A stretch of 64,000 nt of DNA from SZUA-36 sp963749115 (GCA_963749115.1 CAVVLP010000004.1:186001-250000), one strand, 5' to 3'. Shown: positions 9,669 to 20,837, numbered from the stretch's first letter. Program-made: numbers and translations. The notes: generated by a model not told the origin, from the sequence alone.

Positions 9669-12417
9669 CTATCCATAGGTATAGACGAAATTATCATCTT
9701 TGGCATCAATCTCCACCGTTTTAAGTGGTGTTCCCTGCGCCATACGTGACAGCAACTCACGGCTGATCTGTGGCAGTACTGTATTGGTCAGAATGGCATC
9801 GATCATACGTCCGCCACTCTCAAGCTCAGTGCAACGCGCTGCAATCAAATCATGCATTGCATCGGTACAGGTGAGCGGTATGTCATGGTTGGCTGCCATG
9901 CGTTTACGTATTCTGTTCAATTGCAAAACGATAATCTTGCGCAGCACTTCATCGCTCAATGGATAGTATGGAATACTGACAATGCGACCCAGCAATGCAG
10001 CTGGGAAATATTTTCAGCTGCGGTTCGCGCAAGGCCTTGGCAATGCCTTCGGCATCCGGCATTAACTCAGGATCCTTGGCGAAATTCATGATCAGTTCGC
10101 TGCCAACATTCGAGGTCAGCAGGATCAGCGTATTTCTGAAGTCGATCATTCGTCCTTCGCCGTCTTCCATGACACCCTTGTCGAATACCTGGAAAAAGAT
10201 TTCATGCACATCCGGGTGGGCCTTTTCTACCTCGTCCAGCAATACCACGCTGTAGGGGCGCCGACGCACGGCTTCTGTCAAAACACCGCCTTCGCCATAA
10301 CCCACGTAACCCGGAGGGGCACCTTTTAAGGTTGAAACCGTATGGGCTTCCTGGAACTCGCTCATATTGATCGTTATCAGGTTCTGCTCACCCCCGTAAA
10401 GTGATTCGGCAAGTGCCAGAGCTGTCTCTGTTTTACCCACACCGCTGGGGCCGCATAACATGAAAACACCTATTGGCTTGCCCGGATTATCCAACTGGGC
10501 ACGACTGGTCTGAACCCGGCTGACGATCATTTCAAGACCATGGTCCTGGCCAATAACGCGTTCGCGCAGCCTGTCGGTCATATGCAGGATGCTTTCAATC
10601 TCATCCTTGACCATGCTGCCCACGGGTATTCCGGTCCAGTCTTCGACCACCGCGGCCACTGCAGAACCGTCAACACTGTGGAATACCAGCGGCTGCTCGC
10701 CCTGCAGTTCAGCAAGTTCGTTTTGTAGATCTTCGAGACGCTGTCTCATCGCAGCCTCGTCCTCCACGGCGGTTTCTGAGGATTCCACTTCCGTTTCCTG
10801 TAGGGATTCCTCCCCGGCATCGACCTCAGACTCTGCTTCAGGGTCGTCTGTCTCTTCTGCCCGATCTTCAACTGGTTCTTCCGCAACCAGGTTTCTGCGC
10901 AATTCCAGAATCTCATCAACCAGTGATTTCTCTTTCTGCCAACGCTCGGTCAACTGCTGTTGCCGTTCGCGCTCTTCGGTCAACTCCTGCTGGATTTTCT
11001 CTGCCCGTGTTTCATCGGCATGACCGATTGCACGCTCGCGCTCCAGAATTTCTTCTTCCAGTTCCAGGCCCGTGATGCGGTGCCCGCAGTCTTCAAGGGG
11101 AGCCGGCGTCGAGTGCAGCGCCACTGCAACCCGCGCACAAGCAGTATCCAGCAGGCTGACCGCCTTGTCCGGCAATTGCCGGGCCGGAATATAGCGATGT
11201 GCCAGGCGTGTTGCAGAATCAACGGCTTCATCGAAAACCTGCACCTTGTGATGCAGCTCCATAACCGGTGATATACAGCGCAACATCTGTATACATTTCT
11301 CTTCGCTGGGCTCACCTACCTGCACCACCTGGAATCGCCGGGTCAGCGCCGGATCCTTTTCAATGTATTTTTTATACTCGGCAAATGTAGTCGCAGCCAC
11401 CGTACGTAAGGTGCCGCGTGCAAGAGCCGGTTTCAGCAGGTTTGCCGCATCACCTGTTCCTTCTGAACCACCCGCACCGATCAGCGTATGTGCCTCATCG
11501 ATAAATAGAATAATCGGTGTTTCAGAAGCGTGTACCTCGTCAATAATCTGCCGCAGACGCTGCTCAAACTCACCTTTCATGCTGGCGCCCGCCTGCAACA
11601 GGCCCAGGTCCAGTACTCTCAACTCGACGTTTTTCAATTGCGGTGGTACATCACCCGATGCCAGGCGCATGGCAAAGCCTTCAACAACCGCAGTTTTTCC
11701 CACGCCCGCTTCACCGATGAGAATCGGATTGTTCTGTCTGCGGCGCATCAGGATATCGACGATCTGCCTGATCTCCTCGTCCCGACCTACAATCGGGTCC
11801 AATTCGCCGCTGCGTGCCTGTTCGGTCAGGTCGGTAGTGAACTTCGCCAACGAATCACCTTTGCCCATGGGGCCGCCTGCTTCACCACCGACCGGACCAG
11901 CGGATGACAAATCACTGCCGTCGCTCGCGACCAGGTGATCTTCAGGTGAGCCGCTGGTGATCTTGTCAAACTGATCCATCAGCGTGTCGAGCTTGATCTC
12001 ATCGAACTGCTTTGATATTCCGATCAGTTCATTTCTCAATGACCGGCTTTTCAGTATGCCAATCAGCAGGTAGCCGCTTCGAATCTGTGGCGACTGGTAC
12101 ATCAGGCTGCCGTACACCCAGGCCCGCTCCACAGCTTCCTCAAGATGTGAGGACAGGTCACTGACTGAACTGGCCCCGCGTGGCAACCGATCCAGAGCCT
12201 TGGTGAAATCCGATGCCAGGTGGGCAATCTCGATATCGAAATGGTCAACGATTCGACGCAGGTCGGAATCCTGTAATTGCAGAATCTGCTGTAACCAGTG
12301 AACCAGTTCAACATAGGAATTGCCACGCATCTTGCAGAATACGGTCGCGCTCTCTATGGATTGATAGAGCAAACTGTTAAGTTTTCCGAATAAGGCACTT
12401 CTACTGATTTCTGTCAC
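9669..12417 (-). CDS. tssH: ClpV (TssH) sheath-recycling AAA+ ATPase, frameshifted
   Basis: Two AAA+ modules are visible. The first has Walker A GEAGVGKT and Walker B IILFIDEAHTL, the second has Walker A GPSGVGKT and Walker B SVVLLDEVEKAHP. The N-terminal Clp_N domain comes first. The coding frame breaks near 10003; removal of one base restores PQLKIFPAALLGRIVSIPYY. Total length is about 915 residues. The helical middle domain holds an unusually acidic stretch (coding about 10760-10900, with EEPVEDRAEETDDPEAESEV). ClpV disassembles contracted TssB/TssC sheaths by engaging TssC. It lies between tssG and vgrG in the leftward operon. Confidence 0.93.
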
Positions 12418-12455
12418 GACCCTGGCTCCCTGTTAAGTGGAATGGATTGATTCTA

Positions 12456-13488
12456 TTAGTGTACATAATTCTCGACCTGCAACCGCAAATCGTCTACGTG
12501 GTCCATTTGTTGCTCGCTTTCGAGCCAACTGGTCCAGCCCAACCTGCCGCTCTTGCCGAGGCAGGTCACTGGTTTTTCTTCCTTCCTGAGTATCAGGTTG
12601 ACCTCCCAAAGATACTCCATGCCGACATAGTTCCTGACGGCCGCCACCAACGCATCAAAGGATTTGCCAGTTGGCAAAAAGGCCTCATATTGGTCCAGGC
12701 TCAAAGGACCCAGGCTGAGCCTGAATTTATCCTGGCGCTGCCATACACGCTCACCAATCACGGTATCCTGACCCAGGTGACCATTCAGGCTGTTTCCGCC
12801 CAGTAACAGGTGATCCTGTTTCGGAATCCTCATCCAGTGCGCAACGTACTCAAGCACTTTTGCCGCTACACCAAAATACCCTTGAATCAAGGAAACCAGG
12901 CCATTCACATGGCGTGGAAGACTCCCCAAATGCCCGGCAAAACCGAGTTTTGACAGGTGATGCATTGAGTCCACACCCTTAAGGCTTGGAAAACCCAGGC
13001 CGATCAGGGAACCGAGATAATCCCCAAAACGGTCACTCTCAGGCCGGTCAAACTGAACAGTGGGCTGCAGATTGTGCCCATGCGCTGTAAAACAAGCTGA
13101 CTGCTCGATGGTGAAACATATCGGCAAAACGTGAGAAAGATGCATCACGGTGGTGCCTTTCCCGGTCTCGTGCGTATTCGGTCAGGTGCAGCGGCAATGG
13201 ACCATTGGGGCCGAACAAACCGATAAACCGCTGCGATAAGCGGGGTACCTGGCCTGGCTCGTCGATGTTGAGCGTGCTGAATGTGGAGGGGGCAAACGAG
13301 GTATATGGCTCCTGCGAAAACCTCACTGGATCGTCTGCCGGCCGATAGGAGTGACCGGTTATTGGTTTATCCTGGTAAAAGCAGTTGATACGCCGTACCG
13401 TCTGGTAAAAACCATAGCGAAATGGTTTCTCACTGACCTGGGTCAGAAAATTTATAACTGCGGTCTCAGACCTGCCTTCACCGGCCAT
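12456..13488 (-). CDS. tssG: TssG baseplate protein, frameshifted
   Basis: The first part begins MAGEGRSETAVINFL and has the conserved FRYGFYQTVRRI and GPNGPLPLHLTEYARDR motifs of TssG (ImpH/VasB). The frame changes near 13100, after which FDRPESDRFGDYLGSL and the rest of the family sequence continue, with LGNNS-type DHLLLGGNSLNG and LGQDTVIGERVWQR. Joined length is about 340 residues. TssG forms the baseplate wedge with TssF, E and K. Its start overlaps the tssF stop by 37 bases, so the two are translationally linked. Confidence 0.92.
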
Positions 13489-15326
13489 TTGGCCACCTCG
13501 GTTTTATCATCTCTGAGCACCACGGTTTCGGTCATATGATTGATCGAAACATACTTGCCAAAAAACTCATTCAGTACGGAACCGAAAAGATACATCCCTC
13601 CTGCTTCAAAGCCGGTTTCATCAAGCGTTAAGGTAATTTCAAGACCACGTCCAAAACTGATAGGTCCGGGTATCGGCAAGCGCCGGGTCACCGCTTTTGC
13701 GTTGATTTTCAGCAAGCCACTGATCTGCCGTTCACCCACCGTATTACCGTTACTGTAAAGCTGTAACAACTCACGTAAAGCAGCTGCCCCTTCATCCGGG
13801 TCTTCATCGATCAGCGAAAGGTAATTCAACGACAGGTGGCTTATAAGACGCCATGCAAAATCACCGGTTGTTGCCTGGGAAACCGGTCGTGTCGGTCCGG
13901 CCACACAGCGTATCAATTCAACCGGCGCACTGACATCCAGGGTAAAATCCCCACCTTTCTGACCAAGCGGTATTTGCATAGGAAGGTCACGGTTGCTACA
14001 CAGGGTCTTGATGCCTATCTGTGAGAGGTTGGTGCTATAGGGTGCTTCCCTGGCATCTACCAATGATGCAAATACTTCCTGGCCCAGGTAAGCAGAACGC
14101 GAACCACGCGCGTGTTGTTTGGATGAAAGCACACGGGGTTTTCTCTGTATCGTGAAGAATGCAGCATCCTCAGAGGGGATATGATCGTCTTTCAATCCAT
14201 AGAAAGGCAAAAACTGTTGTCTCTCATCCGCATGTTTTCCATAACCAGTAACACCAAGCACCTGGTGAATCTCGTAATCCATGGGTCGACTTCTGTCAGC
14301 TACAAGGTGAAATTCATGATCCTTGTCATTCAGGCTTATACGATCCGTACGCTTGGGGAAAAGATTAATAGCCGGCGTGCAAAATGGAAGGAAATGACTT
14401 TTGTCGATCACGTTTTCCAGATCATTGTCACGGCTTCTCAAATGCACCACTAATTCGAAAGTCTCTCCACTAATCTGGCCAAGTGCCTTTTGCAAACCGG
14501 TGAAATTTATAAACCTGAACCTCTCGGGAAAAGCAAAATACTCTCGCAGCAAGCGATAACCGTCAAAAGACCGGGAACGAAAATTAAGCATGGCCTGGTT
14601 GGAGGCAAATCCAAACGTCTGGATATTTTCTGCTGAAAGAGGATAAACCTCCCGTTGGGCTTCGCTCCGGGTGATAACAGAAAAACCACATACGCCTGCC
14701 AGTATCTGCTCGTACAGCGCCAACGGAACCGTACCGCTACCACCAAGGAACAAGGGCAATTCGTTCATTTTCAGGTCTGAAACACTGATGCCACTGGTTG
14801 CCATAATCTTTATCCGGATACCCGCCGAAACCTGGCGATCCGGCTTTATACCAAGGTTTGCCAGGGCAGCACGGGTGGGCAGGTAATCCGCATCAGCGAC
14901 ACTTACCGGGTACAACTCAACATCATGAGATGTCCTGTATTCGCATGGTGTCTGCATCATCGGGCCAAGACCGCTTCGCAATGATGTTCCCCGCTCTATC
15001 AGAAATCCTTCGGCGAGGTCGCTGTCATCACAGTCCGGTTGCAATTGCACGATGGTCATGGAAGGCAGAGGCGCCAGGTAATCCGGGTACACCATTTCCA
15101 GCAGGTGCTGACAGAACCTGGGAAACTCCTCTTCAATTTTCAGCTGTACGCGTGCCGTCAGAAAGGCAAAACCTTCAAGCAAACGTTCAACATAGGGGTC
15201 CGCGCACTCGAGACCCTCCATGCCCAGCCTGCCGGCGATTTTTGGAAAATGGCGGGCAAATTCACTACCCATCTCGCGCATGAAATGAAGTTCGTTGTTG
15301 TAGTGGTGAAGAAGTCTTGTGTCCAT
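13452..15326 (-). CDS. tssF: TssF baseplate protein
   Basis: An intact 624-residue ORF with the TssF (ImpG/VasA) signature at the N terminus: LLHHYNNELHFMREMGSEFA, then DPYVERLLEGFAFLTARV and HLLEMVYPDYLAPLPSM. Near the C terminus are GRGLEITLTLDE and FGSVLNEFFGKYVSINHM, also standard for the family. Length matches the usual 580-640 residues. TssF is the larger wedge protein of the T6SS baseplate. It follows tssE by six bases and overlaps tssG. This is one of the few long genes here with no frame break. Confidence 0.96.
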   Translation of the reverse strand: MDTRLLHHYNNELHFMREMGSEFARHFPKIAGRLGMEGLECADPYVERLLEGFAFLTARVQLKIEEEFPRFCQHLLEMVYPDYLAPLPSMTIVQLQPDCDDSDLAEGFLIERGTSLRSGLGPMMQTPCEYRTSHDVELYPVSVADADYLPTRAALANLGIKPDRQVSAGIRIKIMATSGISVSDLKMNELPLFLGGSGTVPLALYEQILAGVCGFSVITRSEAQREVYPLSAENIQTFGFASNQAMLNFRSRSFDGYRLLREYFAFPERFRFINFTGLQKALGQISGETFELVVHLRSRDNDLENVIDKSHFLPFCTPAINLFPKRTDRISLNDKDHEFHLVADRSRPMDYEIHQVLGVTGYGKHADERQQFLPFYGLKDDHIPSEDAAFFTIQRKPRVLSSKQHARGSRSAYLGQEVFASLVDAREAPYSTNLSQIGIKTLCSNRDLPMQIPLGQKGGDFTLDVSAPVELIRCVAGPTRPVSQATTGDFAWRLISHLSLNYLSLIDEDPDEGAAALRELLQLYSNGNTVGERQISGLLKINAKAVTRRLPIPGPISFGRGLEITLTLDETGFEAGGMYLFGSVLNEFFGKYVSINHMTETVVLRDDKTEVAKWPVKAGLRPQL

Positions 15327-15332
15327 CTGAAC

Positions 15333-15836
15333 CTAACCGAGATCCTCTGTAACGCTGAACTCACCACACTCCAGATTGAGTTCGCTACGCAAAACAATCT
15401 GGAAAGGTGAAGGTTGACCAAAAACAGCCCCTTCTATCTCGAAAATCAGGGAGTTATGGCTCATCTCAGCTGGATTGGAGTGTACTTTTACACGTAATGA
15501 ATTACGTATTATGCGCGGCTCAAATTGACAAACTGCCTGTTTGACAGAACGCTCAATGCTCTTTACATCAATTGTTGAAGAGGTTTGCCCGGAAATATCG
15601 GGCAAACCATAATTTAGCACTGACCGCTCAACCTCGGGGTATGTTCCAAGATCAACACAGACATCAAGGTGAACACAGTTAAACAACCAGCCAAGATCAC
15701 GGATAACCGCATCCTTAAACTCTTTTTGACTCATGCTTTGCTGTGCTGCGCTTTCCTTGGTATTTCCCGGGTGCCTGTCCGTTAACCTGTCCAGCAAAGA
15801 CGGCTGCAATCTTTCCTTTAGCGACCACTGACCCAT
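15333..15836 (-). CDS. tssE: TssE baseplate protein (gp25-like)
   Basis: 167 residues with the GPW/gp25 pattern: QPSLLDRLTD near the start, VIRDLGWLFNCV, YPEVERSVLNYGLPDISG and ALRQ-like IERSVKQAVCQFEPRI. The length is typical of TssE. It is the T4 gp25 homologue that starts sheath polymerisation on the baseplate. It lies 5 bases after the tagJ stop and 6 bases before tssF. Confidence 0.94.
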   Translation of the reverse strand: MGQWSLKERLQPSLLDRLTDRHPGNTKESAAQQSMSQKEFKDAVIRDLGWLFNCVHLDVCVDLGTYPEVERSVLNYGLPDISGQTSSTIDVKSIERSVKQAVCQFEPRIIRNSLRVKVHSNPAEMSHNSLIFEIEGAVFGQPSPFQIVLRSELNLECGEFSVTEDLG

Positions 15837-15841
15837 GTCAG

Positions 15842-16626
15842 TTAATCATCAAATTCAATACTGCGAACCTGGAGGAATGGATAGTCCTTTTGATCGGTGG
15901 TAAACATACGCTGGCCAACACCCTCGTAAACCTCTTCACCATGCGACTCCCAACCGGTACTCCGTGCCAGCAGATCACTTTCCGACACGCCCTCAATGGC
16001 CGGGTAGCGCGATGGCAACATAACAATATGCTCGCCGCCATTGGTCAAGGTGATCTCTGCGGGTTGCCAGACAAGATCCCGTAAATCAGCCGGTTCTTCG
16101 GTGCGCAATGAACGTATACGGGACATCGGTACCCAGTAATAGTGCTTATTAAATATGACTTCGAAGACCGGCCCCAAGCGCTGATCGGCATCGGCCAGCC
16201 AGGCAAAAGGCTCACCATTGATTTTACCGCTACGAGCATCGGCTTGTTCAAATGCCTGCGCATTCAGCGTAGCAAACGCGGTGATGTTACCTTTCGAGAA
16301 TGACTCCAGAGCTTCAACCAGCAGTGCCAGCCATTCTTCAGGTTCACCGAAAATTACCGGCTTGCTCTTACCGGCAAACACGGCCTGGCGGTGTAACTCA
16401 CAATTTATGACATCCGGTAGACCTGCACCATGGGCGCAACCGATGCATCCAGTTGGCCGGCCAACTCAAGCTGAGTTTGAGCGCGCTCCCATTGCCCCAG
16501 CACAACCAATACCTGGAACAGGAAAACCCGGTTAGCTGCGTCTGCAGGCTTGGCTTTTACCTGGCCTGTCAGCGCCTCAAGGGCAGCATTCAGCTTGCCC
16601 TGTTGCAGAAGTCCTTCAGCAGTCAT
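15842..16626 (-). CDS. tagJ: TagJ (ImpE-like) T6SS accessory protein, frameshifted
   Basis: The N-terminal segment (MTAEGLLQQGKLNAALEAL) is a TPR-like helix pair, and the second ORF carries VFAGKSKPVIFGEPEEWLA and WLADADQRLGPVFEVI, the ImpE/TagJ pattern. The frame breaks near 16400; joined length is about 260 residues. TagJ binds the N terminus of TssB in systems that have it and is thought to aid ClpV-driven sheath turnover. It sits between hcp and tssE, the position usual for clusters that encode TagJ. Confidence 0.88.
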
Positions 16627-16716
16627 CAGTATTCCCTGGTTGCCATTGGATACAATACAAGATCAGCGGGCTGGGGAGACCCCATCCTGAATCAGCTTGA
16701 GTACGATCTGGAAAAT

Positions 16717-17193
16717 TTATACCGGCGTTCTCGTGGCAATATTATATCCATGATCAACTGACGAACCTTCGGCACCGCCTTCTTCCTGAGGATAGAATTT
16801 CATCATGTATTCAGCAAAATTCAGAGAAAACATCTCGTCACCCATACCATCCGGGGGTGAGCTCGAGCTGACACTCGAAATTATTGCCTCTTTGAGTATA
16901 ATTTCTAACCATTTGATATCTGCACCCTCGTACGATCTGGTGCAGGTAAGTGTAACCTCTCCAAGGTGACTGCCCTCGCAGCAACACTTGTACATAAGCG
17001 GGCTGGCTTTATCCATTCTCTTGGAAAACGACAAATCCTGAAGATCTGAACCGCCTGCAGCACCACCAGTCGCTTGATGCATATTTGTTGATTGCGTTGC
17101 ACCAAAAGACCAGCTTTGACAGTCAATCTGGTCCTCAAAACCGGCTGCTACAGAATCACCTTGAATTTTGTCATTTTTCAAATAAATTCCCAT
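16717..17193 (-). CDS. hcp: Hcp (TssD) tube protein
   Basis: 158 residues starting MGIYLKNDKIQGDS, with ATQSTNMHQATGG, LQDLSFSKRMDKASP and YPQEEGG, all recognisable Hcp features. A strong ribosome site (AAGGAGAG) precedes the ATG. Hcp hexamers stack to form the secreted inner tube and often chaperone effectors. It is transcribed after tssC, separated by 89 bases that contain a hairpin. That spacing would suit extra control of this highly expressed subunit. Confidence 0.95.
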   Translation of the reverse strand: MGIYLKNDKIQGDSVAAGFEDQIDCQSWSFGATQSTNMHQATGGAAGGSDLQDLSFSKRMDKASPLMYKCCCEGSHLGEVTLTCTRSYEGADIKWLEIILKEAIISSVSSSSPPDGMGDEMFSLNFAEYMMKFYPQEEGGAEGSSVDHGYNIATRTPV

Positions 17194-17236
17194 CGTAATT
17201 ACTCTCCTTTCTTGTCTCCGATAATATAAAATGCCT

Positions 17237-17258
17237 GTCCTGATGAATTAATCAGGAC
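17237..17258 (-). promoter_or_regulatory. Hairpin between tssC and hcp
   Basis: A perfect 8-bp inverted repeat (GTCCTGAT / ATCAGGAC) with a 6-base loop GAATTA. Read on the minus strand, it is followed after a few bases by TTTTAT. It may be a leaky terminator or an mRNA-end stabiliser that sets the level of hcp relative to tssBC. The hairpin is seen directly; the function is inferred. Confidence 0.45.
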
Positions 17259-17282
17259 TATCCCTATTCATTAACCTGTCTC

Positions 17283-18780
17283 TTAGCTTCCTTTGGCAGA
17301 TGGAAGCTTGGAAACCAGCCGCAATGAAACTGTCAGGCCTTCCAACTGGTAGTGTGGCCGCAGATAGAATCGCGACCGGTAATAACCAGGGTTGCTCTCA
17401 TCTTCTTCTACCACGACTTCCGCACCTGCCAGTGGCTTACGTGCCTTGGTAGACTCACTGGAATTCTTGGGATCGCCATCAACATACTGTTTTATCCATT
17501 TGTTGAGCCATTTCTGCATATCGTCACGCTCTTTGAATGAACCCACCTTGTCGCGCACGATGCATTTCAGATAATGCGCGAAACGGCAGGTTGCAAACAA
17601 ATAAGGCAAGCGTGCCGCCAGGTTGGCATTGGCGGTCGCATCAGGGTCTTCATATTCCTGTGGTTTTTGCAGGGACTGGGCACCGATAAAGGCCGCAAAG
17701 TCGGAGTTCTTGCGATGAATCAACGGCATGAATCCATTCTTGGCCAGCTCGGCCTCACGCCTGTCACTGATGGCGATCTCGGTCGGGCATTTCATATCCA
17801 CGCCGCCGTCATCCGTCGGGAATGTGTGTGTAGGTAAGTTTTCAACCGCACCACCCGATTCGATTCCACGAATCCGGGAACACCAGCCAAATTCCTTGAA
17901 CGCACGGTTGATATTGACACCCATCGCGTAAGCCGAATTGCACCATGAGTACTTTGTGGCATCAGTGCCATCGGTGTCTTCTTCAAAATCAAAACCTTCA
18001 ACCGGATCGGTCGCAGCGCCATAGGGTTGCCGACCCAGGAAGCGTGGCATGGTCAAGCCGAGGTAACGCGCGTCATCCGACTCACGCAACGAGCGCCAGG
18101 ATGCATATTCCGGGGTCTGGAAAATTTTTGTCAGATCACGCGGATTGCTCAACTCACCCCATGAATCAAATTGCAGGGTTTTTGGTGCAACAGCCGATAT
18201 AAACGGGCAATGCATCGCTGCAGAAACCTTCGACATCTGTGTCAGGGTTTCAACATCCTGCGGGCCGTGGTCGAAATAGTAGTCTCCTACAACGCAACCA
18301 AATGGCTCACCACCAAACTGACCAAATTCTTCTTCGTACATCTGTTTGAAGATCGGGCTTTGATCCCAGGCAGTGCCTTTGAACTTTGCGCAAGGTCTTG
18401 TGCAGATCATTCTTCGAGATCGTCATGACCTTGATCTTCAGCGATTCGTCGGTCTCGGTATTGTTAACCATGTAACTCAAACCACGCCAGGCACTTTCAA
18501 GTTGTTGAAAATCCTCGTGATGCATGATCTGGTTAACCTGGTCGGTCAGTTTTTGATCTATCGCCGCAATCATGGCCTGGATAGACTCAACCGCATCTTC
18601 AGAAACAATGGATGTATCCTTGAGCACGAATTCGGCCAGGGTTTCAACTGCTGACGAGATTTCTTCCTGTGCCCTGTCGGTCTTGGGGCGAAATTGTTTA
18701 CTTAAAAGTGCAGCAAAATCGCTGCTTTCTGCAACCTCGGTTGCCGCTTGTTGTGACGATACCTTCTTTTCTTCTGCCAT
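17283..18780 (-). CDS. tssC: TssC large sheath subunit, frameshifted
   Basis: The first part (MAEEKKVSSQQAATEVAE) has EDFQQLESAWRGLSYMV, and the second has GTAWDQSPIFKQMYEEEFG, PRFLGRQPYG, FDFEED and CRFAHYLKCIVRDKVGSF. These are classical TssC (VipB/EvpB) motifs. The frame breaks near 18389; removing one A restores RKFKGTAWDQSP. Joined length is about 498 residues, normal for TssC. It forms the contractile sheath with TssB and lies 3 bases after it. Confidence 0.95.
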
Positions 18781-18783
18781 GAC

Positions 18784-19299
18784 TTAGCCCTCTTCCCCTT
18801 CATCGGTTGGTTTTGGTGCTGCAACCAATGATTTCAGCAATGCCGGGTCGTTAATCGCCTTGGCAATCAACTCTTCGGCACCTGTCTTGCCATCCATATA
18901 AGTTACGAGGTTGTTAAGCTGGTTTCGGGCTTCAAGCAACTTGTTAAGTGAATCTACTTTGCTCGCAACCGCATCCGGTGAAAAATCGTCCATGCTTTCA
19001 AATGTCATATCAACACTTAGTTGACCCTCACCGGTCAAGGTATTTGGAACCCGGAAAGAAGCCCTTGGCTTCATGGCTTTCATGCGATCATCAAAATTAT
19101 CCACATCAAATTCCATGAACTTACGATCTGCTACAGACGGCAAGGCCTCTTCAGGGTTACCTGCGAGATCTGCCATGACACCCATTACAAATGGCAAATG
19201 AATCTTTTTTTCTGAACCGTATAACTCAACGTCGTACTCAATCTGAACACGTGGCGCGCGATTACGTCCGATAAATTTTTGACTACTCTGTGAACCCAT
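18784..19299 (-). CDS. tssB: TssB small sheath subunit
   Basis: 171 residues with GRNRAPRVQIEYDVELYG, PFVMGVMADLAGNPEE, FMEFDVDNFDDRM and DDFSPDAVASKVDSL, the TssB (VipA) pattern. The start has AGGAG seven bases upstream. TssB and TssC form the sheath whose contraction fires the Hcp tube. It is intact and sits between tssA and tssC. Confidence 0.96.
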   Translation of the reverse strand: MGSQSSQKFIGRNRAPRVQIEYDVELYGSEKKIHLPFVMGVMADLAGNPEEALPSVADRKFMEFDVDNFDDRMKAMKPRASFRVPNTLTGEGQLSVDMTFESMDDFSPDAVASKVDSLNKLLEARNQLNNLVTYMDGKTGAEELIAKAINDPALLKSLVAAPKPTDEGEEG

Positions 19300-19411
19300 G
19301 AATTTTCTCCTGTCAGTCCTACTTATAACCTTAGTTCAATTTGAAAATATTACAACGCTGATTTAGCCTGGTTTTGATAGAAAACTGCCCTTTTGGTCAC
19401 CCCAGTCAGCA

Positions 19412-20434
19412 CTAGTCTGAATCACCACCGATTACCCGGACCTGCGCTACTGAATCGGGAATCATATCTTCCAGAATCTGGTAAAAAGATTTTGCTACCA
19501 GGCCCTGTGCCCTGCGCAGCAGTAACGGCACCGGGCTGGATGGTTCATTTACTACGTAATACTCGCAAATCCTGTCAATCGCTTGTATCACGTCGTTGCG
19601 ATTTTTTATCACGCTACTGATTGACGCAGCAGGTGCTGTTCCGCCATCTCCGGCCCCTTCTTCACCAGCACCCTCACCAGTAACAACAGCCGCGGCGACA
19701 GGCGCATAGGTGCCAATAGCGCTATGAATTTCTTTTAAAGACTTTAGCGCTTCATCCATATCCAGGATAGCTGCATCCGGTGCCAGCTTGCCCCAAAGCT
19801 CAGTGGTTCGATTCAGTTGTTCCATTGATCCACCAATGGCAGCACCCAGTGCAGTCAACTCATTCACATCGGTTTCACCGAACGCACCTTGGATTACGGC
19901 AATATCCTGAACTTCTTCGTCCTCGGCGGCATCGACCTTGCCTTCTGCCAGTTCAATATCGTGCAATGAAAAACTGCCTACACCTTTCAGTACTACCAAT
20001 GGTGCATGCTCAAGACCCTCGCACACCATTTCATGGTCATTCAAAACCTGCAGGGTATTAAAACGCATGGTGGCATCGTTATTGTCCTCAGCATCGAGCA
20101 CGGGGTAAATGTCATCCCAGAAAGTTTCCAGGCAGGCATTCAAAGCCTCCAGCGAATCCCTGAATGCGCCCAGGCCATCGGTGTGTAAGTGTGAAATTGC
20201 GGCATATGAGAGTACGCGAAGATCACGCGTGCGTTTTAGAAGGCCTGCCGCCTGTTTACCGACACCTTTCCAGTCCGGACCGGAACCCGGTATAACCGTA
20301 TCCCCAAATTCCTGTTCTGATTTTGACTGCAGCATTGTTTCCATTTTCTGGAAAGCGGCATCGTACTCAAGATCTTCACCACAAGGCTGATCGGCAGAAA
20401 CTGGCTGGATTAATTCCTTAGCTGAAAGTTGCAT
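19412..20434 (-). CDS. tssA: TssA cap/baseplate organiser (ImpA N-terminal domain)
   Basis: 340 residues. The start was set at the ATG of 20434, with GGGAG seven bases upstream; a TTG at 20437 is adjacent. The ImpA_N domain is clear: PCGEDLEYDAAF, then PDWKGVGKQAAGLLKRTRDL and FWDDIYPVLDAEDNNDATMR. The C-terminal third has SRNDVIQ-like NRNDVIQAIDRICEYY and SSPVPLLLRRAQGLV, which match TssA proteins. It is the first gene of the leftward T6SS arm. It has no long linker and is of the short TssA class. Confidence 0.93.
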   Translation of the reverse strand: MQLSAKELIQPVSADQPCGEDLEYDAAFQKMETMLQSKSEQEFGDTVIPGSGPDWKGVGKQAAGLLKRTRDLRVLSYAAISHLHTDGLGAFRDSLEALNACLETFWDDIYPVLDAEDNNDATMRFNTLQVLNDHEMVCEGLEHAPLVVLKGVGSFSLHDIELAEGKVDAAEDEEVQDIAVIQGAFGETDVNELTALGAAIGGSMEQLNRTTELWGKLAPDAAILDMDEALKSLKEIHSAIGTYAPVAAAVVTGEGAGEEGAGDGGTAPAASISSVIKNRNDVIQAIDRICEYYVVNEPSSPVPLLLRRAQGLVAKSFYQILEDMIPDSVAQVRVIGGDSD

Positions 20435-20837
20435 CAATAACTCCCTGGCATAAACCGTCCCCGAATCCCCACTGGTGCAACTACCAAAAATTTATTTACA
20501 GCGTAAACTTAACTTTCCAATGCGTAATCAGGGCCTTTATTTTTTATATTTTTATTTGAAAATCATTAACAAATATACTATGGAGTATAGTGTATACCAG
20601 TTCACAAGCAACTGACAGAAACGCCCCACAGGGCTAGTCGAGCACCCGTCAGTGAGTAACACATTGATTTGGGGATTGTTATCTGGATACGCAGACCAGT
20701 TATCAGCGGGGAGCGCAGATGGTTTCAAACATGACACACGAGCGGACATTTTCAGTCTGCGCCGGATGGAAATCATCCACTGTCATGTCTGATATATTAT
20801 ATTCGGGCAATTCCCTTTCCCTACGGTTGATTAGTCG
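20435..20837. promoter_or_regulatory. Divergent T6SS intergenic region, AT-rich with a dyad
   Basis: About 400 bases between the divergent starts of tssA and tagH. Positions 20530-20590 are strongly AT-rich, and 20575-20588 hold a small perfect dyad (ATACT-ATGG-AGTAT). This is the natural place for promoters of both arms and for regulator binding. I looked for a sigma-54 -24/-12 pair (TGGCAC-N5-TTGC) and saw none convincing. No gene is supported here. Confidence 0.4.

Noticed and set aside
10589..11023. Serine-rich plus-strand ORF opposite clpV
   Set aside because: It is the complement of the acidic and coiled-coil region of clpV, with no start signal and biased composition from the opposite strand.
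20435..20837. Possible sigma-54 promoter for the T6SS arms
   Set aside because: No sequence close to TGGCAC-N5-TTGC was found at a suitable place on either strand.
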